The notes below the pieces were generated by a model that saw only the letters and a list, made by a program, of their open reading frames with translations, was not told the DNA's origin and did no database searches. The position numbers and the translations under genes were made by a program. From Myxococcales bacterium (GTDB taxonomy: Bacteria; Myxococcota_A; Polyangia; Polyangiales; Polyangiaceae): DNA of 64,000 bases. Below are positions 1-8,075 of the stretch, piece by piece (position 1 is the stretch's first letter; the number at the start of each line of letters is the position of its first letter). Location of the stretch: NCBI GenBank assembly GCA_016720545.1, contig JADKKK010000002.1, positions 620,001 to 684,000 on the forward strand. The letters run 5' to 3'.

Positions 1-35
1 GAGTAGTCCCTCCCGCGAGGGGCCACAAACGCAGA

Positions 36-66
36 AGACGGGCTCGGGGATCCCCCCTGCCCGTCT
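36..66. terminator. hairpin downstream of the small basic protein gene
   Basis: Arms AGACGGGC (36-43) and GCCCGTCT (59-66) pair perfectly over 8 bp, and the loop holds a second palindrome GGGGATCCCC (46-55). It lies just past the stop of the minus-strand gene that ends at 88. There is no clear U tract, so a terminator role is inferred from position. Confidence 0.45.
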
Positions 67-87
67 CACGTGCGGCGCGTACGACGC

Positions 88-198
88 TTACTTGGCGGCG
101 GCGGCGGTCTCGGCCTGCTTTGCGCGCCACGCGGCCAGCTTCTTCGTGCGGCGCTTCTTCTGCTTGTTGCGAACGGGGGGGTCTTGCGGGGTCGACAT
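88..198 (-). CDS. small basic hypothetical protein, 36 aa
   Basis: A 36-residue, very lysine/arginine-rich protein. The N-terminus reads MSTPQDPPVRNKQKKRRTKK and is followed by an alanine-rich tail with a central Trp. The ATG at 198 has AGGG about ten bases upstream and a strong hairpin follows the stop. The charge pattern would suit nucleic-acid or ribosome contact, but I recognise no domain. It may be a small conserved myxobacterial protein; that is memory, not proof. It follows the big kinase gene on the same strand after a gap of about 77 bases, so co-transcription is possible. The call rests on composition and flanking signals, so confidence is moderate. Confidence 0.5.
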   Translation of the reverse strand: MSTPQDPPVRNKQKKRRTKKLAAWRAKQAETAAAAK

Positions 199-275
199 GC
201 GCCGGGACCCTACACAAGGTCGTGCCCGCGAGCAAGCGGGACGCCGCGCGGGCGCTCGGACGCGCCCACGCGAGG

Positions 276-3200
276 TCAGCGCGGGAACGTCGGCATGTGC
301 GCCGAGCCGTCGTCGGGGTTGGCGGCCTCGATGAGCCTCAGCCAGGCCGCGATTTTCTCGTCGGCCGCGCTGTCCCAGGACATGCGGGCGAAGCGCTGGA
401 GGAGCTGTGGTGTGTGATCCCCGCACCGGGTCTTGTCGCCGAACGCCGCGCGCGCGCGGTCGAGCTCGAGGGCGGCGTCCGCCATGCGGTCTTGGGTGTG
501 CGCGAGCCACGCGAGCGTGAGGTGCCGATGCTGGCGCGGCTCGGCCTCGTCGAGCACGATCTTCTCGCAGTCGCGGATCGACCGCTCCGCGTCGGGAGAG
601 GCCTCGGCGAGCGCCACCTGCGCGAGCAAGAGCCTCGCCTCCAGGTCGCCCCACGGATCCTGGAGGCGCTCGAAGATCTTGGCGGCCACCTCCGCGTGCG
701 CTCGGGCGGCGCGAAAGTCGTCCACGTCGAGGGCGATCATCGCGAGGAGGCGCTCGCAGGCCGCCTCGCCGCGGGGGTTCTGGAGCTCGCGGAACGCCGC
801 GCGCGCCGCGAGCGTGCGCGTGCGCGAGGCGTCGAGCTCACCCGCGCGGTGATCCGCGTGGCCGAGCACGACGTCGCACTGCGCGAGCCCGAGCCGATAG
901 CCCATCGAGTCGAAGGCGTGCCGCGCCTCGACGAGCAGCGCTCCGGCCCGGCGGAAGCCTCCCACGGCGGTCTCGATCATGGCGAGCAGGATGAGGCACT
1001 GCGCGAAACCGAGCGAGTCGCCGACCGCCTCCGACCGCTCGCTCGCCTCCCCCAACACCGCACGTGCCCGCGCGTGTTCCCCGAGCAAGTAGTCGATTTC
1101 ACCAAGAACGACGAGGGCTTGCGCGTGTCCGCGTGCATCGCTGAGCTCCTCGAACCGCGAGAGCGCGAGCGCGACCTGCGTGCGGCCCTGGGCGGGCGCA
1201 CCTTGGTCGGACGCGAGGTGCCCGAGGAGCCGCAGCGCGTGCGCCTCGCGCGCCTTGTCGCCGGCCTGCTCGAACGCGCGGCGCGCGGTCTCGGCCTGCT
1301 CGCGGGCCTCTTCGAGGCGACCGATGTGGCGGAGGGCCTCCGCGCGCCAGTAGGCGTACTCAGCCGCCGCGCCGCCCGTGACGCGCCCGTCGAGGAGCTG
1401 AAGATCCCTCAGTGTCGCCGTGGTGTCTCGACCGCGCGCCCACGCGCCTTCGATGAACCGGAACATCAGGCGGGACGCCACGTCGTCGTCGCCGGCGCGC
1501 AGCAGGTTCCGCACGCGGTGCTTCATGATGCGCCGCGAGCCGACCTCGGGGTGCTTCGCCAGGGCGTTCGCGGCGAGGCGGAAGATGGCCGGCGAGTCGT
1601 TGCGCTCCACCAAGCGTCCGAGGAGGTGCTCCTGCAGCAGCGCGTGCGCCCAGCGGAACTGATCGTTGCCGCTCGCGAGGAGGATCTGCGCCCGAGTGAG
1701 AGCGACCAGCGCGTCGCGCGCGTCCATCCCGAGCGCGCCGACGAGCGCGCGCAGCACGATGCCACGAATGTCGTCGCCGAGGGCCGCCGCCGCATAGGCC
1801 GCGAGGCGGAGGTCCGTGGGCACACCGCGGAGCCGCTCGTCCCACAGCTCGGCGGTCGTGATCGCGCGCCCTCGAAGCGCGGCGTCCGGCACCCGGTAAC
1901 GGCCGCTCTCGAGCTTCAGGTAGCCACCTCCAGCCCAGGCGTGCACGAGCTGGAGCGCGAAGAGCGGATTGCCGCGGCTCTGCATGGTCGCCGTGACGAT
2001 CGCCTCGTCGGCGAGCGGGAGCGTCGCCTTCAGCAGGTAGCGCGTCTCGTCGGCCCCGAGCGGGCGGAGATCGAACACCTTGCCGCGCCACTCGACGCGC
2101 ATCGCCTCCATGCGCAGCGCGGTGTCGAGGTCGGTCTCCAGCGCCTCGCTGCGCGCCGTGGCCAGCATGACGAGACGGAGCTTCGGCGCCTCGCGGCGCA
2201 GGCGCGAGAGCATGTCGAACGTGTTGTTGGAGGTGAGGTGGAGGTCGTCGAACCAGATGAGGATCGGCCGCTCCTGGCCGATGCGCTCGAGGACGCGACG
2301 CACGACGACCCAGCGCAGCTCCGGTGTATCCAGAACGAAGCGCTTGCCGGATGGGCCCACCGGGGGCATCTGCCCCGGCGCCGTCGGGCGGAGCCACTCG
2401 GCCGTCGCGGCTACCCACGAGAGCTCGTCGTCGTCGTCCTTGTCGACCTCCCACCGGTCGATGAGGGTCTGCTCGACGGTGTCGCGATCGACCCCTTGGA
2501 GCGCGAAATAGTTGTTGATGGCGCCCGTCAGGCCGTCGAGCGGAGAGGGCGTGCGGCCGTAGCGCGCGCGGAGAGGCCACATGAACCCGCGCTCATGCAC
2601 CTGCTCGCACACCCACTCTGCGAGGCGGCTCTTGCCGACCCCTGCCTCGCCGATGAGCACCACGAGGCGCTGCGGCGGTCCGCTGCCCGAGCACACGCTC
2701 CCCACGATGTCGAGCAGCTCCCGGCGCTCCTCTTCGCGGGCGACCATCGGTGACGGGCGCAGCGAGAGGAGGCCCGGGGCGAGCGAGCGCGCGGCGGTGA
2801 TCGCGCGCCCCACCTCCTGCGACTGCGATGCCGACGAGGGCGCCGCCGGCGGCGTGCTGGCCGCCGTCGCGACGAGGGTCTCCTCCATGGAAAAGGCGTG
2901 GCGCGGCCGGAACTGCGCCCACACCCGGCGGGCGTCGGCCGCGAGCTCGAACCTGTGCCATGGCCGCTTCGCGAGGAGTCGCTGCACGTAAGCGGCGACC
3001 CCCGCGGGCACGCCCTCGGGCAACATCGGCGGCGGTACCGCCGTGCGCTTGTGGGCGCGGAGCACCTCCTGCGCCGTGCCCTCGAACACCTCTTTGCCCG
3101 ACAGCACGCGGTAAAGGATGCACCCCAGCGCGTAGAGGTCGGTCGCCGGCCCGACCTGCGACGCGGACTTTCGGATCTGCTCTGGCGCCACCCAGCCCAC

Positions 3201-3818
3201 CGTGCCCGCGCCGGAGTGCGTGGCCAGCTCGGGCTCCGGACCGCCATCGAGGCGCGGATCGTGCAGAGACTGGCGGAGCCACGCGAGGCCGAGATCGAGC
3301 ACGTACGCGCGAGGCCCCTTCCCCGTCGTGGCGAGGTCCAGCATGACGTTCGACGGCTTCATGTCGCCGTGGATCACGCCGCGGGCGTGCGCGTGGGCGA
3401 GGCCCGCGAGGGTCTGATCGACGAGGCTCCAGATGACCGACCACGGCATCGTGGTCGTGTGCATCCACTCGTGGACGCTCCGCCCCGGGAGCGCGTCCAT
3501 CACGAGGTACGGGGAGCCGTCCGCGAGGGTGCCGAAGTCGCGCGCTCGCACGATCGCTGGGTGATCCAGCGACGCGACGGCTCGCGCCTCCTGCTGAAAC
3601 CACCAGCTCTCCTCGGCTCGGGTCGACTTCGACTCGTCGGGAGAGCGCAGGCGCTTCAGCGCCACGCGCTCCAAGGTGACGAGGTCCTTGCAGAGGTAGA
3701 CCACCCCCATCCCGCCGCGCCCGAGCTCGCGGATGACCTCGTAACGCGACACGAGGACGGTCCCGATCTCGGACTTTTTGTCTTCGGTCGCCGCCGCCTT
3801 GGCCTTGTCATCACTCAT
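276..3818 (-). CDS. Ser/Thr protein kinase with AAA-type ATPase and TPR region, 1180 aa
   Basis: Large cytoplasmic signalling protein. An N-terminal Hanks-type kinase domain spans about residues 25-300: glycine loop GRGGMG at 33-38, lysine K55, and an activation segment ending in APEQ near 211. A predicted ATPase follows, with Walker A GEAGVGKS at 390-397. The C-terminal half is helical and alanine-rich and looks like TPR repeats. This kinase-ATPase-TPR layout is known in myxobacteria. Two kinase motifs deviate: HRD is HGD (150-152, with HGDMKPSN following) and DFG is DLG (175-177). The catalytic Asp, Lys and Asn remain, so activity is likely, but regulation through the HRD arginine may differ. 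No membrane segment was seen. Start is the ATG at 3818. Confidence 0.92.
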   Translation of the reverse strand: MSDDKAKAAATEDKKSEIGTVLVSRYEVIRELGRGGMGVVYLCKDLVTLERVALKRLRSPDESKSTRAEESWWFQQEARAVASLDHPAIVRARDFGTLADGSPYLVMDALPGRSVHEWMHTTTMPWSVIWSLVDQTLAGLAHAHARGVIHGDMKPSNVMLDLATTGKGPRAYVLDLGLAWLRQSLHDPRLDGGPEPELATHSGAGTVGWVAPEQIRKSASQVGPATDLYALGCILYRVLSGKEVFEGTAQEVLRAHKRTAVPPPMLPEGVPAGVAAYVQRLLAKRPWHRFELAADARRVWAQFRPRHAFSMEETLVATAASTPPAAPSSASQSQEVGRAITAARSLAPGLLSLRPSPMVAREEERRELLDIVGSVCSGSGPPQRLVVLIGEAGVGKSRLAEWVCEQVHERGFMWPLRARYGRTPSPLDGLTGAINNYFALQGVDRDTVEQTLIDRWEVDKDDDDELSWVAATAEWLRPTAPGQMPPVGPSGKRFVLDTPELRWVVVRRVLERIGQERPILIWFDDLHLTSNNTFDMLSRLRREAPKLRLVMLATARSEALETDLDTALRMEAMRVEWRGKVFDLRPLGADETRYLLKATLPLADEAIVTATMQSRGNPLFALQLVHAWAGGGYLKLESGRYRVPDAALRGRAITTAELWDERLRGVPTDLRLAAYAAAALGDDIRGIVLRALVGALGMDARDALVALTRAQILLASGNDQFRWAHALLQEHLLGRLVERNDSPAIFRLAANALAKHPEVGSRRIMKHRVRNLLRAGDDDVASRLMFRFIEGAWARGRDTTATLRDLQLLDGRVTGGAAAEYAYWRAEALRHIGRLEEAREQAETARRAFEQAGDKAREAHALRLLGHLASDQGAPAQGRTQVALALSRFEELSDARGHAQALVVLGEIDYLLGEHARARAVLGEASERSEAVGDSLGFAQCLILLAMIETAVGGFRRAGALLVEARHAFDSMGYRLGLAQCDVVLGHADHRAGELDASRTRTLAARAAFRELQNPRGEAACERLLAMIALDVDDFRAARAHAEVAAKIFERLQDPWGDLEARLLLAQVALAEASPDAERSIRDCEKIVLDEAEPRQHRHLTLAWLAHTQDRMADAALELDRARAAFGDKTRCGDHTPQLLQRFARMSWDSAADEKIAAWLRLIEAANPDDGSAHMPTFPR

Positions 3819-3957
3819 GGGGAGCCGACTTCCTTCGTCGCATCACGGGCCCGCAGCATACGCTACGCGAGCCCGCCCTAGGCAAGGCCCTAAGCGCGAG
3901 CCCGCGCCCGCCGGGTCGCCCACGCAGTGCGGCGTCCAGGCCCCCGCCTCGCTGGGA

Positions 3958-4596
3958 TCAGGCGCTCTTCGCCGCGCGCTTTCGCGGCTGAGGCATCGTG
4001 CGGAAGACGAGGTCCCACAGCGGCGACGAGACCCCGAAGCCACCCGCGTGGTCGAGGTGATGGTGCAGCATGTGGTGCTTACGGAGCGCCTTGCCGATCG
4101 AGCCGCTCAGCTTGAAGTGATGAAGCGCGAAGTGCGTGCCGTCGTACGCCAGGTAGCCGAGGCCGAAGCCGACGAAGAAGGGCTCGGCCACCGCGCCCAT
4201 CGTGAGCGAGAAGAGCGTGAAGAAGCCCACGCCCATCGGGATGCTCGCGCCGAGGGGCATCACGAGGCGGTCCTTGTCGTCCGGGAAGTCGTGGTGGACG
4301 CCGTGGATCAGAAAGTGGAAGCGGCGCCAGAACGCCGAATCGCGGACGAAGTGGAACACGTACCTGTGGAGCACGTACTCCGCGAAGGTCCAGAAGAAGA
4401 CGCCGCCCACGACGAGCGCTGCCATCGGCAGCGGCGCGACCTCGTGACGCACGATCGCGCGGCCGAGCAAGAAGCACAGCACGGGCAGCCAGAACACGAA
4501 CGGTGTGACCGGGTTGATGCGCGAGAAACGCTCCACCAAGTCACTCTCGAACATGCGCGTCGTGGTGGGCCGTGCGTCGTCTTTCGTCGCCTGCAT
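3958..4596 (-). CDS. fatty acid hydroxylase / sterol desaturase family membrane protein, 212 aa
   Basis: Integral membrane diiron hydroxylase of the fatty acid hydroxylase superfamily, predicted to hydroxylate an acyl chain, for example a ceramide or other lipid fatty acid. The histidine clusters that hold the two irons are visible in order: HRYVFH, HGVHH, HFALHH and HHMLHHH. Hydrophobic helices lie between them (around residues 33-50, 58-75 and 125-160). The length is close to that of bacterial FA2H-like proteins. Upstream lies a 359-base region shared divergently with the marR-type gene, containing a perfect inverted repeat (4693-4707). The exact substrate cannot be read from the sequence. 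Start is the ATG at 4596. Confidence 0.88.
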   Translation of the reverse strand: MQATKDDARPTTTRMFESDLVERFSRINPVTPFVFWLPVLCFLLGRAIVRHEVAPLPMAALVVGGVFFWTFAEYVLHRYVFHFVRDSAFWRRFHFLIHGVHHDFPDDKDRLVMPLGASIPMGVGFFTLFSLTMGAVAEPFFVGFGLGYLAYDGTHFALHHFKLSGSIGKALRKHHMLHHHLDHAGGFGVSSPLWDLVFRTMPQPRKRAAKSA

Positions 4597-4692
4597 GTGT
4601 CCTCGCCTGGGGCGCGTCGCCCGGTACGTTCGGCCGGCACACTAGTGCGCGCGCCGTACACGTGCAACCCGCAGAAGCACGATTCTCTCGGC

Positions 4693-4707
4693 AAATACCG
4701 CGTATTT
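4693..4707. promoter_or_regulatory. perfect inverted repeat AAATAC-CGC-GTATTT
   Basis: Six-base arms with a three-base spacer form a perfect palindrome in an AT-richer patch about 100 bases upstream of the hydroxylase start. One arm recurs as AAATACGCC near 4889. The size and symmetry fit a dimeric regulator site; the binding protein is unknown, with the adjacent MarR protein one candidate. Confidence 0.45.
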
Positions 4708-4915
4708 CGTTGCGCACCGGAACGCAAAAAAGACGCGAGAGGGCTCGCGCGTGTCGCGTCCGTGCGGCTCGGGGCGCCGCGACGCGCGGAGCTCGCCGGC
4801 GCTGCGGTGCGGCCCCGAGCCCGCAGGCTCGCCTCTCGTGCCCCGCGCGCGTCGGCGGAGTGAGGCATCGTGACCTCGCTGGGCGCTGAAATACGCCCCT
4901 CTCGCGCTTTCACGC

Positions 4916-4945
4916 TTGACGTCAGGTCGGAAGTTGTAGAGTACA
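4916..4945 (+). promoter_or_regulatory. probable promoter and operator of the MarR-type gene
   Basis: A TTGACG box (4916-4921) lies 15 bases before TAGAGT (4937-4942), a plausible though tightly spaced -35/-10 pair. The -35 box overlaps the palindrome TGACGTCA (4917-4924). The -10 box overlaps TGTA-GAG-TACA (4935-4945), a perfect inverted repeat just before the gene's start at 4956. The placement suggests autorepression by MarR. Confidence 0.4.
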
Positions 4946-4955
4946 GGGTCTCCAC

Positions 4956-5384
4956 ATGGCCGAGCAAGACAGGTTCGCAAGAGCGGTGGTGTCGGTAGCC
5001 CGAGGGTTCGGCAAGATGGGTCGCGAGCGCGCCCGTGCCGGCGAGGTTACCCCCCAGCAGGCAGAGACCCTCCAGCTTATCGCGCAGCGCGGTGCGCTCT
5101 CGACATCGACCCTAGCGACGCTGCTCGGGATCGACCCGTCGACGGCGAGCCGCAACCTCACGGGGCTCGAGCGCGAGGGCTACATCACGCGGAAGAAGGG
5201 CACGAGCGACGGTCGCCAGACCGACGTGCGCCTCACCCCGCGCGGCAAGCGCACGGCCGACGCCGTGACGGCCGACTCGCAGCGCGCGCTCGGCGCGCTC
5301 GTCGAGAAGCTCCCGCGAGCCGACCGCGCTCGCGTGATCGAGGCCCTCGAGGTGCTCGCGAAGGTGCTCGAGTCCGAGGGCTGA
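4956..5384 (+). CDS. MarR-family transcriptional regulator, 142 aa
   Basis: Winged-helix regulator of usual MarR length. The recognition helix region reads LLGIDPSTASRNLTGLEREG and is followed by a basic wing (RKKGTSDGRQTDVRLT) and a C-terminal dimerisation helix. MarR proteins bind as dimers to short palindromes and release DNA on binding small phenolic or lipid-like ligands. Two palindromes overlap the likely promoter, so autoregulation is plausible. The neighbours are a divergent lipid hydroxylase and a convergent TolC-type gene, which could be targets. AGGG lies seven bases before the ATG at 4956. The ligand cannot be inferred. Confidence 0.9.
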   Translation: MAEQDRFARAVVSVARGFGKMGRERARAGEVTPQQAETLQLIAQRGALSTSTLATLLGIDPSTASRNLTGLEREGYITRKKGTSDGRQTDVRLTPRGKRTADAVTADSQRALGALVEKLPRADRARVIEALEVLAKVLESEG

Positions 5385-5502
5385 CCGACCACTCCAGCGC
5401 GAAGCGCGGCGGCGAGCGTGGCGACGGCGTGGGGAGCGCGCGCGGGGGGCCACCACGAGGCGTCGGCGCGTCACCGGTCGGCGAAGCTCGCGCCGAGGCT
5501 GC

Positions 5503-7077
5503 TCAGCCGCCGCCGGGGCCTGCGTCCGGGGCGACCGAGTCGATCCCGCTCACGCGGGCGAGCTCGGAGAGCGCGATGTTGTAGTCCATGAGCGCCTGCA
5601 CGTGCGCGACGCGGGCGCCGATGTAGAAGCGCGTCGGCTCGATGAGGTAGCGCTCATCCTTCGTGCCGAGGTCGATCGCGTCCCGCACGCTGGAGAGCCA
5701 CCCCTTCGCGAGGTGCTCGTTGCGCGACCAGGCCTCTTCGCGGACCTTCGCCTCGTTGACGGCGCCGTAGGCGGTCTCGACCTCGACGGCGATGCCACCG
5801 AGCGCGAGGCGCTCGAGGGAGCGAGTCTCCTCGAGGAGCGACTCGCCCTGAACGAGCCTCGCCTGGTTGGGCAGGACATCGAGCCCCCAGCGCACGCCGA
5901 GCGCCGCGCCCCACCCGAAGCGATTGAACGGGTCGAGCACCCACGCGGTGGTCTGCTGCGTGGCGTTGGGCGCGATGAGGTAGCTCGCGTTCATGCCGAG
6001 ATAGATGTCGGGGAAGAAGCGCGCCTGCGCGACCTCCGTGAGCGCGCGCCGTGCGGCGACGCCGGCGCGGGCGTAGTTGACCTCGGGTCGAAACAGGCGC
6101 GCGGCCGCCAGGTAACGCACCACCGGCCGCACCGGCACGTCGGGCCGCTTGAGGGGCTCGTCGGGCACGTCGAACTGGGTCGCCACCCCCGTCAGGAACC
6201 GGAGGGCGGCGAGCGCGATGGTCTCGCCGCGCCGCGCGTCGCCCGTCCGCGCGATGAGCTCGTCCTTGTAGAACTGGAGCCGAAGGCGATCGACCTCGTC
6301 GTACCCGCTGTCGCTCTTCTCGAGGTGCTCGTTGATCTTGTCGAGGCCCTTGTCGACCCCCTTGAGCGCCTCGTCGGCGATGTAGAGCGCGTCGCGGGCG
6401 AGCAGCAGGTTGAAGTACGCCCGGCGCACGTCGAAGCGCACCTGCTGGCGAAATTTCTCGAGGTCCCACTCACCGGCGCGGATCTGCGCTTCGGCCGCGC
6501 GCCAGTATCCCGTGATCTTCCCGAACGTGTAGAGCGGGAGGCCGCCGTTCACCGAGAACTGAAAGAACGGACCGAACGACGTGTTGAAGCTCGGGTTCAG
6601 GAGCACCGACTGGGTCGCCCCGTAGTACGGCGTGCCCCCGAGCGGAGGGATGACGCCGATCGTCGCGTTCGCGCTCCAGCCCTGGAAGAAGGGCGTCCAC
6701 TTGGCCTCGTCGAGCTGGGCGTGGAAGCTCGCGAGGCGCGCGCGCGCCGCCCACAGGTTCGGGTGGTTGCGCTCGGCCAGCGCGAGGCACTCGGGGAGCG
6801 AGTAGACGTGCACCGCGCGCCGCACGACGACCGCGGCGGACGCGGGCGCTGACGGGGGCACCGTGGGCACGGGAAGCCCCGCTGGGCCCGTGGCGGCCGC
6901 TGGGAGCCTCCCAGACGCGTCGGCGGCGGGGGTGGCGCTCACACCGGGGACCACCGCGCTGGCTCGCGCAGCGGGCGCAGAGGGCCCGGACGAGGGTGCC
7001 GCGGTCGCGCTCGCTGGCACCAACACCCCGACCGTCAGCGCGAGGATGTACGCACGTGTGGGCAGGATGAGGACCAT
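5503..7077 (-). CDS. TolC-family outer membrane efflux protein, 524 aa
   Basis: Outer membrane channel of the TolC/OEP family, which forms a trimeric beta-barrel with a periplasmic alpha-tunnel for export pumps. I place the start at the ATG at 7077 because AAAGGA lies nine bases upstream and a clean signal peptide follows (MVLILPTRAYILALTVGVL, then an Ala-rich cleavage region). An upstream in-frame extension to 7140 lacks such support. A Pro/Ala-rich linker precedes the OEP region, which begins near YSLPECLALAERNHPNLWAA and contains long amphipathic helices. No inner membrane pump or periplasmic adaptor gene is adjacent. The neighbouring convergent MarR gene could regulate it, but that is inference. 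Confidence 0.88.
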   Translation of the reverse strand: MVLILPTRAYILALTVGVLVPASATAAPSSGPSAPAARASAVVPGVSATPAADASGRLPAAATGPAGLPVPTVPPSAPASAAVVVRRAVHVYSLPECLALAERNHPNLWAARARLASFHAQLDEAKWTPFFQGWSANATIGVIPPLGGTPYYGATQSVLLNPSFNTSFGPFFQFSVNGGLPLYTFGKITGYWRAAEAQIRAGEWDLEKFRQQVRFDVRRAYFNLLLARDALYIADEALKGVDKGLDKINEHLEKSDSGYDEVDRLRLQFYKDELIARTGDARRGETIALAALRFLTGVATQFDVPDEPLKRPDVPVRPVVRYLAAARLFRPEVNYARAGVAARRALTEVAQARFFPDIYLGMNASYLIAPNATQQTTAWVLDPFNRFGWGAALGVRWGLDVLPNQARLVQGESLLEETRSLERLALGGIAVEVETAYGAVNEAKVREEAWSRNEHLAKGWLSSVRDAIDLGTKDERYLIEPTRFYIGARVAHVQALMDYNIALSELARVSGIDSVAPDAGPGGG

Positions 7078-7136
7078 CGCGTCGCGTCCTTTAGCACGAG
7101 CGCGCGCCGTGCCGAACCCCGGGCGGGGGCGCGCCT

Positions 7137-8075
7137 TCACGAGCCGCCGGTACGCGTCAGGATGGGGCCCTCGTGCCGAAACACGGCGACGCGACGCCCG
7201 CCCTCTCGTTTCGCGTCGCTCAGCGCCGCCGCCGCCGCCCGCAGAAGCTCCCCGCGTGTGCGGACCTCGCGCCCCGGGAAGAGCGCGACACCCATCGATA
7301 CGGCGACGGGCACCTGGCGACCGAGGGGAGTCGAGAAGGTCTGTGAGCCGACCGCCTCGAAGACGCGCTCAGCGACCGTCATGGCGCCCCCGAAGTGGGT
7401 GGCCGGCAGGAGCAGCAGAAAATCGTCGGCGCCATACCGCACGACCACGTCGGCGTGGCGCACTCCCGCGCGGACGCCCCGCGCGACCTGGACGAGCACC
7501 GAGTCGCCGAAGGCCCGGCCGTGCACCGCGTTGTGTTGGCGCAGCCCGTCGACGTCGACGAGCACGCAAGCGAGCGGCTCGTGGCGCCGCTCTGCCGCCT
7601 CGAACAGATCGGGGAGCCGGGCGTGGAGGTATCTGAACCCGTAGACGCCGGTCATCGGGTCGATCAGCGAAACGAGCTCGAGCTCCGCGCGCGCCCGCAG
7701 CCACGCCGCGTGGGCGCGCTTGAGCCGCAGCATGGCGTCGATCTGAGAGAGCAGGGAGGTCTCCTCGATCGGCTCGTCGAGGCAGGCGTCGGCGCCCGCG
7801 AGGACGCCCTCGAGCCTGCCCGCGCCGTCGCTCGCCATCACGAGGAGCATGACGGGCACGAAGCGTTCGTCGCCGAGGCCCCTCAGCGCGCGGCACAGGC
7901 TCGGGCTGTCTGCGATGACCACGTCGACGCCTCCCGCCTCGACGCGCGCGCGCGCGACGGCGGCGTCCCCGTGCGCCTCGGCGGTGTACCCCACCTCCTC
8001 CAGCTTCGCCGCGAGCGCGCTGCGCGTGACCGCGTCACGGGCGAATACGCCGATGCGCGGCGGCTCGCCGCTCAC
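7137..8075 (-). CDS. receiver-like plus degenerate GGDEF domain protein, 312 aa
   Basis: An N-terminal response-regulator-like domain (about 1-125) is followed by a GGDEF domain (about 145-300). The GTG start at 8075 overlaps the mutY stop in GTGA, implying translational coupling. The receiver keeps an Asp at the phospho-acceptor position (VVIADS), but the usual switch lysine is Glu (LDEPI). The diguanylate cyclase signature is GADDF (codons at 7419-7433) in place of GG(D/E)EF, so both a glycine and the metal-binding glutamate are altered. The rest of the fold is recognisable (SLIDPMTGVYGFRYL, VLVDVDGLRQHN). Reduced or absent cyclase activity, with a binding or sensing role, is possible. A signalling role in c-di-GMP circuits is inference. 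Confidence 0.85.
   Translation of the reverse strand: MSGEPPRIGVFARDAVTRSALAAKLEEVGYTAEAHGDAAVARARVEAGGVDVVIADSPSLCRALRGLGDERFVPVMLLVMASDGAGRLEGVLAGADACLDEPIEETSLLSQIDAMLRLKRAHAAWLRARAELELVSLIDPMTGVYGFRYLHARLPDLFEAAERRHEPLACVLVDVDGLRQHNAVHGRAFGDSVLVQVARGVRAGVRHADVVVRYGADDFLLLLPATHFGGAMTVAERVFEAVGSQTFSTPLGRQVPVAVSMGVALFPGREVRTRGELLRAAAAALSDAKREGGRRVAVFRHEGPILTRTGGS

Larger units (their letters stand above)
4597..4955. promoter_or_regulatory. 359-base divergent intergenic region between hydroxylase and MarR genes
   Basis: No gene is supported here. It separates two divergently transcribed genes and is locally less GC-rich around 4681-4735. It holds an inverted repeat at 4693-4707, a matching half-site AAATAC at 4889-4894, and a likely promoter with operator next to the MarR start. 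These are listed separately. Confidence 0.6.

Noticed and set aside
120..2753. 877-codon open frame on the plus strand opposite the big kinase
   Set aside because: Arg/Glu/His-rich composition typical of antisense GC-rich frames, no domain, lies fully under a kinase with clear motifs.
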